Source: Oscillospiraceae bacterium
GTDB lineage: Bacteria > Bacillota > Clostridia > Oscillospirales > Ruminococcaceae
Assembly (NCBI GenBank): GCA_017528675.1
Contig: JAFXOO010000151.1
Coordinates: 1-7,110, forward strand
Direction: 5' to 3'
Length of the DNA stretch: 7,110 nt
The translations under genes and the position numbers were made by a program. Shown piece by piece: positions 1-6,460 of this stretch (its first letter is position 1; each line of letters begins with the position of its first letter). A model generated the notes under the pieces. That model searched no databases. It saw only the letters and a list, made by a program, of their open reading frames with translations, and was not told the origin of the DNA.

Positions 1-1541
1 ACCATTGCTGCAACGGATGCTGCATTCTGGAGTGCGGAACGTGTCACCTTGGTCGGGTCAACGATACCGGCCTGGATCATGTCCACATAGGTCTCGTTAT
101 ACGCATCGAAGCCATAACCAACCTTCTCTGCATTCACAATCTTGTCAATGATGACACTGCCCTCAAGGCCTGCATTCACTGCGATCTGACGCAGCGGTGC
201 TTCCAGAGCGGTGCGGATGATCTGTGCACCGGTCTTCTCATCGCCGTCCAGCTCATTTACGAGCTTCTCAACAGCCGGGATTGCATTGATCAGTGCAGTA
301 CCGCCGCCGGCTACAATGCCTTCCTCAACGGCCGCCTTGGTAGCTGCCAGAGCGTCCTCGATGCGGAGCTTCTTTTCCTTCATCTCGATCTCGGTTGCAG
401 CACCGACCTTGATAACAGCTACACCGCCGGACAGCTTTGCCAGACGCTCCTGGAGCTTCTCACGGTCGAAATCAGAGGTAGCACTCTCGATCTGGTTCTT
501 GATCTGTGCCACTCTTGCCTTGATTTCCTCGGATGCACCTGCACCGTCAACGATGATGGTGTTCTCCTTCTGGATAACCACCTGGCGTGCACGGCCAAGC
601 TGTGCCATGGTCGTCTCGCTCAGCTCCAGACCCAGGTCTGCACTGATGACCTCAGCGCCGGTCAGGATGGCAATATCCTTCAGCATCTCCTTGCGTCTGT
701 CGCCAAAGCCCGGAGCCTTGACAGCAGCACACTTGAAGGTGCCTCTCAGGTTATTCAGGATCAAAGTGGTCAGTGCCTCGCCCTCGATGTCCTCAGCGAT
801 GATGACAAGCTTCTCACCGGTCTTGACGATCTGTTCGAGCAGCGGCAGAATCTCCTGGATAGAGGCGATCTTCTTATCTGTCAGCAGGATGTAGGGATTG
901 TCATAAACAGCCTCCATCTTCTCGGTATCGGTTACCATATAGGGGGAGATGTAGCCTCTGTCGAACTGCATACCCTCAACAACCTCGGAATAGGTGTCAG
1001 CGGTCTTGCTCTCCTCAATGGTGATAACGCCGTCAGAGGTTACCTTCTCCATTGCCTCAGCAATCAGTGCGCCGACTGTCTCATCTGCGGAGGAAACAGT
1101 GCCGACTCTTGCGATATCAGCGCTGCCTGCAACCGGCTTGGAGTTTGCCTTGATGGTCTCAACCGCAGCGTCAACTGCCTTGGCAATGCCCTTCTTGAGC
1201 ACCATCGGGTTGGCGCCTGCTGCGATGTTCTTCATACCCTCACGGACGATAGCCTGTGCGAGCAGTGTAGCAGTGGTGGTACCGTCACCGGCTGCGTCGT
1301 TGGTCTTGGTAGCAACCTCCTTGACGAGCTGTGCGCCCATATTCTCGAAGGCATCCTCAAGCTCGATGTCCTTTGCGATGGTCACGCCGTCATTGGTGAT
1401 GAGCGGTGCACCGAACTTCTTGTCAAGTACCACATTTCTGCCCTTCGGGCCGAGTGTGATCTTGACGGTATCTGCCAGCTTGTCGATACCGGCCTGAAGC
1501 GCCTTGCGGGCGTCCTCGCCGTATTTGATATCCTTTGCCAT
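1..1541 (-). CDS. groEL: Chaperonin GroEL (60 kDa), C-terminus cut by window edge
   Basis: GroEL forms the cytoplasmic double-ring ATPase chamber that folds proteins together with GroES. The minus frame is open from ATG at 1541 to the window edge, giving 513 complete residues with no stop or frameshift. The family is usually about 540 residues, so only the last roughly 30, including any Gly-Gly-Met tail, are outside. The protein starts MAKDIKYGEDARKAL. The ATP-binding GDGTTT motif is at residues 86-91, with D87 matching the E. coli catalytic Asp. D396 in RIEDALAATKAAVEEG corresponds to E. coli D398, and VAGGG follows it. The visible end reads DPTKVTRSALQNAASVAAM, typical of the equatorial domain. 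A Shine-Dalgarno AAGGAG at 1551-1556 lies 9 bases before the ATG. It is the second gene after groES, 92 bases downstream, under the same CIRCE/HrcA-controlled promoter. Identity is certain. Confidence 0.98.
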   Translation of the reverse strand, partial: MAKDIKYGEDARKALQAGIDKLADTVKITLGPKGRNVVLDKKFGAPLITNDGVTIAKDIELEDAFENMGAQLVKEVATKTNDAAGDGTTTATLLAQAIVREGMKNIAAGANPMVLKKGIAKAVDAAVETIKANSKPVAGSADIARVGTVSSADETVGALIAEAMEKVTSDGVITIEESKTADTYSEVVEGMQFDRGYISPYMVTDTEKMEAVYDNPYILLTDKKIASIQEILPLLEQIVKTGEKLVIIAEDIEGEALTTLILNNLRGTFKCAAVKAPGFGDRRKEMLKDIAILTGAEVISADLGLELSETTMAQLGRARQVVIQKENTIIVDGAGASEEIKARVAQIKNQIESATSDFDREKLQERLAKLSGGVAVIKVGAATEIEMKEKKLRIEDALAATKAAVEEGIVAGGGTALINAIPAVEKLVNELDGDEKTGAQIIRTALEAPLRQIAVNAGLEGSVIIDKIVNAEKVGYGFDAYNETYVDMIQAGIVDPTKVTRSALQNAASVAAM

Positions 1542-1550
1542 AGTAGATCT

Positions 1551-1556
1551 CTCCTT
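1551..1556 (-). promoter_or_regulatory. Shine-Dalgarno site of groEL
   Basis: The minus strand reads AAGGAG here, 9 bases before the groEL ATG. GroEL therefore has its own ribosome entry site and does not depend on coupling from groES, which ends 92 bases upstream. Confidence 0.8.
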
Positions 1557-1596
1557 ATCTGTAATATGATCCGGCCGCAATGCAGCCGATGGTAGG

Positions 1597-1629
1597 CTGT
1601 TCAGCCCTGATCCGCAGATCCCGGAACAG
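1597..1629 (-). other. Imperfect inverted repeat between groES and groEL
   Basis: An outer 6-base pair of arms, CTGTTC (1597-1602) and GAACAG (1624-1629), encloses an inner GATC (1609-1612) and GATC (1617-1620) around a 4-base loop. It lies just downstream of the groES stop and is not followed by a T run on the minus strand, so it does not look like a terminator. It could be an RNA processing or stability element in the groESL message, but the arms are short and interrupted, so chance is possible. The rest of the 92-base spacer holds only the groEL ribosome binding site. Confidence 0.3.
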
Positions 1630-1633
1630 GAAC

Positions 1634-1924
1634 TCAGTCAGTTACAATTGCCAGGATGTCCTCCTGACCTACGAGGGTGTACTCCTCGCCGTCAACCTTG
1701 ACCTCAGTGCCGCCGTACTTTCTGGTGAGCACCTTGTCGCCCGGCTTTACAATCATCGGTACGATCTTGCCATTATCATCATACTTGCCGTCCCCGACTG
1801 CAATGACCTCAGCAACCTGGGGTTTTTCCTTGGCAGAGCCTGCGAGGATAATGCCACTCTTGGTGGTCTCCTCTGCTTCTGTCATCTTAATGAGTACCTG
1901 ATCAAACAACGGTTTAATTGTCAT
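1634..1924 (-). CDS. groES: Co-chaperonin GroES (10 kDa)
   Basis: GroES is the heptameric lid that closes the GroEL chamber in an ATP-dependent cycle in the cytoplasm. The product is 96 residues, the normal family length, starting MTIKPLFDQVLIKM. The mobile loop that docks on GroEL covers about residues 17-34, with the hydrophobic SGIIL contact at 23-27. VKPGDKVLTRKYGGTEVK (59-76) and the C-terminal YTLVGQEDILAI are typical GroES. A longer reading from an ATG at 1978 would add 18 residues (MSANTSRR...). It is rejected because those codons overlap the CIRCE operator, are not conserved GroES sequence and lack a ribosome site, whereas AGGAGG stands 7 bases before the 1924 ATG. It is the first gene of the groES-groEL operon, repressed by HrcA at CIRCE. 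Confidence 0.97.
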   Translation of the reverse strand: MTIKPLFDQVLIKMTEAEETTKSGIILAGSAKEKPQVAEVIAVGDGKYDDNGKIVPMIVKPGDKVLTRKYGGTEVKVDGEEYTLVGQEDILAIVTD

Positions 1925-1931
1925 GATGTAT

Positions 1932-1937
1932 TCCTCC
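1932..1937 (-). promoter_or_regulatory. Shine-Dalgarno site that fixes the groES start
   Basis: The minus strand reads TAAGGAGGAA, with the AGGAGG core 7 bases before ATG 1924. This decides the start in favour of the 96-residue GroES over the longer in-frame reading from 1978. Confidence 0.85.
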
Positions 1938-1967
1938 TTACGCTTTAGCACACTTCTTCGGGAAGTG

Positions 1968-1994
1968 TTAGCACTCATTCTCTCTGAGTGCTAA
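1968..1994 (-). promoter_or_regulatory. CIRCE operator (HrcA binding site) of groESL
   Basis: The sequence is TTAGCACTC, a 9-base spacer, then GAGTGCTAA, an exact match to the consensus CIRCE inverted repeat. CIRCE is bound by the heat-shock repressor HrcA, whose folding depends on GroEL, so free GroEL closes a feedback loop. Here it overlaps the expected transcription start (about 1992) and so also forms the first hairpin of the 5' leader, 43 bases before the groES ATG. The hrcA gene itself is not in this window. Confidence 0.97.
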
Positions 1995-1998
1995 TTCT

Positions 1999-2026
1999 AT
2001 TTTACCATCTTTACAGGAAAAAGCAA
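1999..2026 (-). promoter_or_regulatory. Predicted sigma-A promoter of groES-groEL
   Basis: On the minus strand a -35-like TTGCTT (2026-2021) is followed, after 16 bases, by a -10-like TAAAAT (2004-1999). TGG stands immediately before the -10, which gives an extended -10 (TGn) element. The predicted start, about 7 bases beyond the -10, falls near 1992 inside CIRCE, the usual layout for HrcA-repressed groESL operons. The boxes are read by eye. The position relative to CIRCE is the strongest support. Confidence 0.7.
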
Positions 2027-2036
2027 GTGTTTTTTG

Positions 2037-2064
2037 AAAATTCGGCCATCTGCACAAAATTCGG
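2037..2064. repeat. Short direct repeat AAAATTCGG upstream of the groESL promoter
   Basis: The 9-mer AAAATTCGG occurs at 2037-2045 and again at 2056-2064, 19 bases start to start, in the AT-rich stretch just upstream of the groESL -35 box. It could be a regulator site or simply part of AT-rich spacer sequence. It does not match the CtsR heptad or a second CIRCE. Confidence 0.35.
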
Positions 2065-2086
2065 TGTTGAAATTCCACCTTTTTTT
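2056..2086 (-). terminator. Weak terminator-like hairpin after the der-plsY operon
   Basis: Immediately downstream of the SUFU-like gene, GGTG and CACC arms (2063-2066 and 2076-2079) flank a 9-base loop. In the minus direction an A run precedes the hairpin and GAATTTT follows it. The GC stem is only 4 base pairs and the T run is short, so termination would be inefficient. On the plus strand the same stem is followed by seven Ts and looks slightly better, but no plus-strand gene ends here. No stronger terminator is visible between the two operons. Confidence 0.22.
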
Positions 2087-3155
2087 ACTGTAAAAACTTC
2101 GGACTGCCGTCATAGACATGCATCAGCTCCGGCAGCCATGAACGCCGCAGAAGCTTTTCGATCCCCTTCTCCCGGACGAATTCCGTCTCCTTCGCTGTGA
2201 TCGGGATGACCCAGTGCAGGCGGGGCGATGTTCCCAGGAAATCGGGCATGGACGGGCACGCAAGCCCCGGCACCTGCGAGGCATCCACCAGCAGGAGCGA
2301 AGCAAATCCCCGGATGTTCGTGAAGTCAATGGTGTGGCCGTGGCCGAGATAGTCACGCTCCTGCCAGGGCATCTGCATGAGGTTATCGAGGATGGGCACC
2401 ATGTATTCCGCCAGTCCTGCCTGCTGTTCCTGGCAGGCAAGCCCCAGCTCCATGCGGGCGTACTTCTGGTATTCGTTCCGGTAAAGGAGCTGTGCACCGG
2501 GGAGCTCTCCCTGTGACATGCCGACGGTCAGGTCATAGAGGATATCACGCTGCTTGCCCATCCACAGGCGGCGGTGGGGGAAGCTGCCACGGTCGAGGTC
2601 GAGATAGTGCTGCGGCTCGCCGGCAAATTTCGAGTACGACAGCCGGAACGCCTCATCGACAGCATTCCAGCCCTGCACAGTGAGGGTCAGACGCCACTGT
2701 TCATTGGCGTCATCCATACAGCGGCGGATCTCGTGTGCATCCTCCGGGCGCATCTCCCAGCCATAGCGGTGGAGCCCCTTCATATAGCGGGAAAATCCCG
2801 GAAAATCGTGCAATCCGGCGTAGGGCGGAATCGCACCGAGGATGCCCTCCCGGTCGAATACGATCGGGCTGTCGCCGGTCTTGTACCAATTGATATGCAG
2901 CGAGGCATCATCGAGGTCGATGCCGTTCAGGTCATGGCCGACGTTCTCCTTCGGCAGCAGAATCGAGCCGCTGCCGTCCGCAGTCATGGTATCCGGGGCG
3001 GGGCGGCGGTTGCAGAGCCACAGAATCCGGAGCACCTGTCCCTTGCGCTCCGGCGGCTCCATCAGGTAAAGATAATAAGCATTGTCATCCTTGCCGACGG
3101 CAGCTTCAAGACCGGTCAGCGGCGATTTGCTGAGACAGACAAACTCTGTTGACAT
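2085..3155 (-). CDS. Suppressor-of-fused (SUFU)-like domain protein
   Basis: This is a 356-residue soluble protein with no signal peptide or membrane segment. The C-terminal half resembles the bacterial SUFU domain (PF05076 type). It has RMELGLA (234-240), a helical stretch with PWQERDYLGHGHTIDF (263-278), a hydrophobic SLLLVD strand (286-291) and the family-like ending LHWVIPITAKE (313-323) followed by EKGIEKLL (329-336). Residues 1 to about 170 contain a short-chain ILWLCNR strand (44-50) and are not a domain I recognise. SUFU proteins occur in animals as Hedgehog regulators. In bacteria they are scattered and have been proposed as immunity proteins of polymorphic toxins, but no toxin lies beside this gene. 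The ATG at 3155 is 3 bases after the plsY stop, and its GGAGG (3164-3168) sits inside the plsY end, so translation is probably coupled. The cellular role is unknown. Confidence 0.65.
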   Translation of the reverse strand: MSTEFVCLSKSPLTGLEAAVGKDDNAYYLYLMEPPERKGQVLRILWLCNRRPAPDTMTADGSGSILLPKENVGHDLNGIDLDDASLHINWYKTGDSPIVFDREGILGAIPPYAGLHDFPGFSRYMKGLHRYGWEMRPEDAHEIRRCMDDANEQWRLTLTVQGWNAVDEAFRLSYSKFAGEPQHYLDLDRGSFPHRRLWMGKQRDILYDLTVGMSQGELPGAQLLYRNEYQKYARMELGLACQEQQAGLAEYMVPILDNLMQMPWQERDYLGHGHTIDFTNIRGFASLLLVDASQVPGLACPSMPDFLGTSPRLHWVIPITAKETEFVREKGIEKLLRRSWLPELMHVYDGSPKFLQ

Positions 3156-3158
3156 CGG

Positions 3159-3824
3159 TTATTCCTCCACTTTTTTCTGGCCGAGCTTGCGCTCTGTGCC
3201 GTTGCGTAGTCTCTGGATATTCTCATGATGGCTGGTAATGATGACGACCGCCATGATGACCGTCTGGAGCACATGAATCAGAATCCACGGCAGCGTCCAC
3301 TGACCGCCTGACCAGAAGTACTGCATCAGAAAGGTGATCGGCGGGCAGCAGGCAGTGGCAATGATAGACGACAGGCTGACGTATTTCGAGCAGAGCAAAA
3401 TGATGCCGAAAATGCACATCAGGATGATGAACACCCGCCAGTCCAGCACCAAAAACAGCGACACGCCGACCAGAACGCCCTTGCCGCCCTTAAAGCCGTA
3501 ATACAGCGGGAACACATGGCCGATGATGGCAAAAATGCCCGCCATGGCACCGTAGAAATAGAAGTCCGCCGAGCCGTTCAGGAGAATGTGGGCGAGGAAC
3601 TGGCTCAGGAATACTGCAAGCACGCCCTTTCCGAGATCTCCGAGCAGCGTAATCAGTCCGCAGCCCTTGCCGAAGCAGCGCAGCGTGTTGGTCAGGCCGG
3701 CATTGCCGGAGCCGAACTGCCGCACATCCTCATGCCTGAGCAGCCGCACCGTGATGATGGCAGAATTGACGCTGCCGAGCAGATAACCGATCGCCGCCGC
3801 AATGACGGCCATTAAGATCAGCAT
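3159..3824 (-). CDS. plsY: Acyl-phosphate:glycerol-3-phosphate acyltransferase PlsY
   Basis: PlsY is an integral membrane enzyme that moves the acyl group from acyl-phosphate (made by PlsX) to the sn-1 position of glycerol-3-phosphate, giving lysophosphatidic acid, the first step of phospholipid synthesis in most Gram-positive bacteria. The 221-residue product is strongly hydrophobic with several membrane segments, starting at residues 3-28. Motif 1 is FGSGNAGLTNTLR (37-49), with LGDLGKG at 61-67. Motif 2 is GHVFPLYYGFKGGKG (102-116) and motif 3 is YVSLSSI (148-154). A basic tail with ENIQRLRNGTERKLG (201-215) is typical. The residues after GKG are VLV where VAT is common, a mild variation. 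AAGGAGGA directly follows the der stop codon and lies 6 bases before the ATG, indicating coupling with der. Confidence 0.96.
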   Translation of the reverse strand: MLILMAVIAAAIGYLLGSVNSAIITVRLLRHEDVRQFGSGNAGLTNTLRCFGKGCGLITLLGDLGKGVLAVFLSQFLAHILLNGSADFYFYGAMAGIFAIIGHVFPLYYGFKGGKGVLVGVSLFLVLDWRVFIILMCIFGIILLCSKYVSLSSIIATACCPPITFLMQYFWSGGQWTLPWILIHVLQTVIMAVVIITSHHENIQRLRNGTERKLGQKKVEE

Positions 3825-3836
3825 AGGTAGTCCTCC

Positions 3837-5168
3837 TTACGAATCATTCCGGTTACGTTCCCGGACGATCATGCGCACCGGTGTACCTTCGAGTCCGAAG
3901 GTCGTGCGGATCTGGTTCTCCAGATAGCGCTGGTAGGAGAAATGGAACAGATCGGCACGGTTGACGAAGCAGACGAATGTCGGCGGCTTGGTCGATGCCT
4001 GGGTCATGTAGTAGATCTTCAGGCGGCGTCCCTTGTCCGACGGTGGCTGCACCCTGGCAACGGCATAGGCGAGGACATCGTTGAGCATACCGGTGGAAAT
4101 GCGCATGGCATTCTGATCGGCTACGGATTTGATCATGCCAAAGAGCTTTTCCACTCGCTGACCGGTCTTTGCAGAGATGAAAATAAACGGCACATAGCTC
4201 ATGAAGCTGAAGTCGTTTTCGAGATTTTTGCGGAATTCCTGCATGGTCTTGCCGGTCTTGTCCTCAACGGCGTCCCACTTGTTGACGGCAACGATGCAGC
4301 CCTTGCCCTGCTCATGGGCATAGCCTGCGACCTTGGAATCCTGCTCGGTAAAGCCGGTGGTAGCGTCGATCATGATGACGCACACATCCGCACGGTCCAC
4401 TGCCATATAGGCACGCAGGACGGAATAGTGCTCAATCTTCTCGGTGATCTTGGACTTGCGGCGGATGCCGGCGGTGTCGATGAAGACAAAGCGCCCCTCC
4501 TCCCGCTCAATGACCGTATCGGTTGCATCACGGGTGGTACCGGCAATGTCGGAGACAATCACACGCTCCTCACCGGCAATCCGGTTGATGAGGGAGGACT
4601 TGCCGGCATTCGGCTTACCGATGACGGCAACCTTGATGTCGGTATCCTCATAGTCGTCGGCGTCCTCCTCCGGGAAGTACTTGATAACCTCGTCGAGCAT
4701 GTCGCCCGTACCGTGGCCGTGCACCGAGGAAATCGGATAGGGCTCACCGATGCCGAGGTTGTAGAATTCATAGACATCCATCGGCACATCTCCGAGGGTG
4801 TCGCACTTGTTGACCGCCAGAATCACGGGCTTTCCGGACTTCTGGAGCATGTCTGCCACGGCGTAGTCATTGGCGGTGACGCCGCTTCTGACATCGGTCA
4901 CGAGGATGATGACATCCGCATGGGCAATGGCAATCTCCGCCTGCTGCCGCATGAGGGTGAGCATCTTGTCGTCCTCCTTCGGCTCGATGCCGCCGGTGTC
5001 CACGACCATGAATTTGTGGCCTCTCCACTCGCATTTCGAGTAGATGCGGTCTCTTGTCACGCCAGGCGTATCCTCCACGATGGAGAGCCGCTGGCCGATA
5101 AGCTTATTGAACAGCGTGGACTTGCCGACATTCGGACGGCCGACCACGGCGACAACTGGTAATGGCAT
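3837..5168 (-). CDS. der: Ribosome-assembly GTPase Der (EngA)
   Basis: Der is an essential cytoplasmic GTPase with two tandem G domains, needed for assembly of the 50S ribosomal subunit. The 443-residue product is of normal length. G domain 1 has GRPNVGKS (10-17), DTPGVTRD (33-40), DTGG (57-60) and NKCD (120-123). An acidic linker rich in Asp and Glu (about 167-177) follows. G domain 2 has GKPNAGKS (184-191), AGTTRD (209-214), DTAG (231-234) and NKWD (296-299). The C-terminal KH-like domain covers about 350-440 and contains RRLKIYYMTQAS and a PPTFVCFVNR strand. All nucleotide-binding motifs are intact. The start follows AAGGAGG (5174-5180) by 5 bases, and the upstream yhfC-like gene ends only 13 bases before the ATG. 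Der followed by plsY is a frequent Clostridia arrangement. Confidence 0.98.
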   Translation of the reverse strand: MPLPVVAVVGRPNVGKSTLFNKLIGQRLSIVEDTPGVTRDRIYSKCEWRGHKFMVVDTGGIEPKEDDKMLTLMRQQAEIAIAHADVIILVTDVRSGVTANDYAVADMLQKSGKPVILAVNKCDTLGDVPMDVYEFYNLGIGEPYPISSVHGHGTGDMLDEVIKYFPEEDADDYEDTDIKVAVIGKPNAGKSSLINRIAGEERVIVSDIAGTTRDATDTVIEREEGRFVFIDTAGIRRKSKITEKIEHYSVLRAYMAVDRADVCVIMIDATTGFTEQDSKVAGYAHEQGKGCIVAVNKWDAVEDKTGKTMQEFRKNLENDFSFMSYVPFIFISAKTGQRVEKLFGMIKSVADQNAMRISTGMLNDVLAYAVARVQPPSDKGRRLKIYYMTQASTKPPTFVCFVNRADLFHFSYQRYLENQIRTTFGLEGTPVRMIVRERNRNDS

Positions 5169-5181
5169 AGTAACCTCCTTG

Positions 5182-6003
5182 CTATGATAAGGACGGTGCC
5201 GGAACGCTGTGTTCCGGCCGGTAATGCTTCCAGACCCGGTAGGTCAGATAGATCACGACAATCTCGTACAGCGTGACGAGGATATCGGTTTCAAGCACCG
5301 AGAAATCCCCGGCATAGTGCAGCGCCGGTATGATATCCACAACGGTATGCAGTCCGATGGCTGCCAGGAGCCATTTCGGGCCGGGATCATAGTGCACAGC
5401 CGTGCATACAAGCACCGACATACAGATGGAAAAGAGCTGGAATGCGCCTGCGATTCCGAACAGGCTATGCAGCGCATCTGCCTCCGAAACACCCTTCAGA
5501 ACCTCCAGCATGCCCGCCTCATCGAGTCCCTCCATCAGGAAGGCACCCGCTCCGCCGGGGGCAAATGCTGCCATTCCCTGTGTCCTGTAAAGCAGCGCCA
5601 CAAAGAAGCCGTACAGCTCGGCACTGCCGATGGACAATATCACATGCTCCAGACCGCCATGCCCGATGCCATAGGAAACGGCATCCCGGTATTGGTCATG
5701 ATTCGGGATTCCCCAGCGCATGACGGCATATCTGCCGCACTCCTCAAACACACCGGCGAATACTGCCTGCATGATGTAGAATACCCAGGGCGAATCCTGC
5801 ATATCCGTCAGCAGCAGCGCTCTGGCAACACCCCGTGCTGTTCCGATCACGAGATAGCCAAGTATGCCGGCAATCAGGGGAATCCAGGCAGCGTGTGTCT
5901 TTTTCCGCCAGACCGCCCATGCGACAAACGGCCCGGTCAGGTTGATCGCTCCGGACAGCCCCAGCGCAATGACCTGGGCATTTGAAATGCTTATCTCATC
6001 CAA
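5182..6003 (-). CDS. YhfC-family intramembrane glutamic-type protease-like protein
   Basis: The product is a 273-residue polytopic membrane protein of the YhfC family (DUF2324), which is distantly related to the CPBP/Rce1 glutamic-type intramembrane proteases. The candidate active-site residues are all present: FEECGRY with E87, E88 and R91, GHGGLEH (114-120) with H115, E119 and H120, and LHTVVD with H219 and D223. About seven or eight hydrophobic segments are visible, starting at residues 9-31, 40-58, 73-85, 119-138, 181-203, 211-230 and 240-255. The start is assigned to TTG at 6003 because GGAGGTGAT, an almost complete anti-16S match, sits 7 bases before it. A frame-open extension back to ATG 6153 would run through the GNAT gene and is hydrophilic, unlike the family. 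The gene starts 4 bases after the GNAT stop. The substrate is unknown and proteolysis is inferred from the family. Confidence 0.85.
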   Translation of the reverse strand: MDEISISNAQVIALGLSGAINLTGPFVAWAVWRKKTHAAWIPLIAGILGYLVIGTARGVARALLLTDMQDSPWVFYIMQAVFAGVFEECGRYAVMRWGIPNHDQYRDAVSYGIGHGGLEHVILSIGSAELYGFFVALLYRTQGMAAFAPGGAGAFLMEGLDEAGMLEVLKGVSEADALHSLFGIAGAFQLFSICMSVLVCTAVHYDPGPKWLLAAIGLHTVVDIIPALHYAGDFSVLETDILVTLYEIVVIYLTYRVWKHYRPEHSVPAPSLS

Positions 6004-6006
6004 GCA

Positions 6007-6015
6007 ATCACCTCC
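6007..6015 (-). promoter_or_regulatory. Strong Shine-Dalgarno site that sets the TTG start of the yhfC-like gene
   Basis: The minus strand reads GGAGGTGAT, closely matching the anti-Shine-Dalgarno end of 16S rRNA, and GGAGG ends 7 bases before TTG 6003. The site overlaps the last codons and TGA of the GNAT gene. The nearest downstream ATG is out of frame and meets a stop within three codons, so TTG is the best start. Confidence 0.8.
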
Positions 6016-6451
6016 GCATCCGCAGAAGCGGCACCCAGTCGTCCTCGACGATGCGTTCTCCCGTGCAGGAAAAGCCGTGCCGTTCGTAAAACGCAATGCC
6101 TCGGGTGTTGTATTCGAGTACCCAGAGCTCCCGTGCGCCCTGTGAAACGGCAAAGCTCAGCAAAGCCGCACCGACGCCGCTGCACTGAAACTGCGGCTCG
6201 ACAAAGAGCTTTTCAATCTCCGTGCCGCAGAACCGGATGAAGCCCTTGACAATGCCGTCATCATAGACATAGCTATGGGCAAGCGCTTCGGAGCCGGCAG
6301 CATATTCGGCAGCCGTATCCAGGACATTGAGCTCAGCGAAATAATACGCATCATTCCGGAAGAACGGATAGAAGCTGACCCGGTAATCTGTCACAAATAT
6401 CTCGGCAATACGGCCTGCATCCGCAGGAACGGCTTTTCGGATTCTTTCCAT
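6008..6451 (-). CDS. GNAT-family N-acetyltransferase
   Basis: The 147-residue product has the length and layout of a single-domain GCN5-related acetyltransferase, which transfers acetyl from acetyl-CoA to an amine. It opens with MERIRKAVPADAGRIAEIF, the usual beta1-alpha1 segment. Motif A is at 79-98: strand IEKLFVEP and the pyrophosphate-binding loop Q89-C-S-G-V-G94 leading into a helix. Motif B is YNTRGIAFYERHGF (114-127), with N115 and Y122 at the usual positions. The substrate cannot be told from sequence. The family includes RimI-like protein acetylases as well as small-molecule enzymes. The ATG is 9 bases after the DUF512 stop, and GGAGG (6456-6460) directly follows that TGA, so the two genes are probably co-translated. 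Confidence 0.9.
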   Translation of the reverse strand: MERIRKAVPADAGRIAEIFVTDYRVSFYPFFRNDAYYFAELNVLDTAAEYAAGSEALAHSYVYDDGIVKGFIRFCGTEIEKLFVEPQFQCSGVGAALLSFAVSQGARELWVLEYNTRGIAFYERHGFSCTGERIVEDDWVPLLRMRR

Positions 6452-6460
6452 GATGCCTCC

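Noticed and set aside
211..1497. Two Ser/Ala-rich plus-strand open frames opposite groEL
   Set aside because: The minus strand here is unbroken GroEL. Ser/Ala-rich antisense frames are typical shadows of this gene.
1925..1978. 18-codon N-terminal extension of GroES from ATG 1978
   Set aside because: It would use the CIRCE operator as coding sequence, has no ribosome site and is not conserved in GroES. AGGAGG before ATG 1924 gives the normal start.
2063..2086. Plus-strand terminator (GGTG/CACC stem plus seven Ts)
   Set aside because: No plus-strand gene leads into it, and a 4-base-pair stem is weak. It is kept only as a low-confidence element for the minus-strand operon.
3942..5162. Long plus-strand open frame (406 codons) opposite der
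   Set aside because: It mirrors der almost end to end. The minus-strand reading has all GTPase motifs, while the plus-strand protein resembles nothing and is an antisense artefact of codon bias.
5209..5985. Plus-strand open frame (258 codons) opposite the yhfC-like gene
   Set aside because: Antisense shadow of a gene with recognisable membrane and catalytic motifs. The product has low-complexity, unfamiliar sequence.
6004..6153. 50-codon N-terminal extension of the yhfC-like protein
   Set aside because: It lies inside the GNAT gene in another frame, is hydrophilic and precedes a strong Shine-Dalgarno site for TTG 6003.
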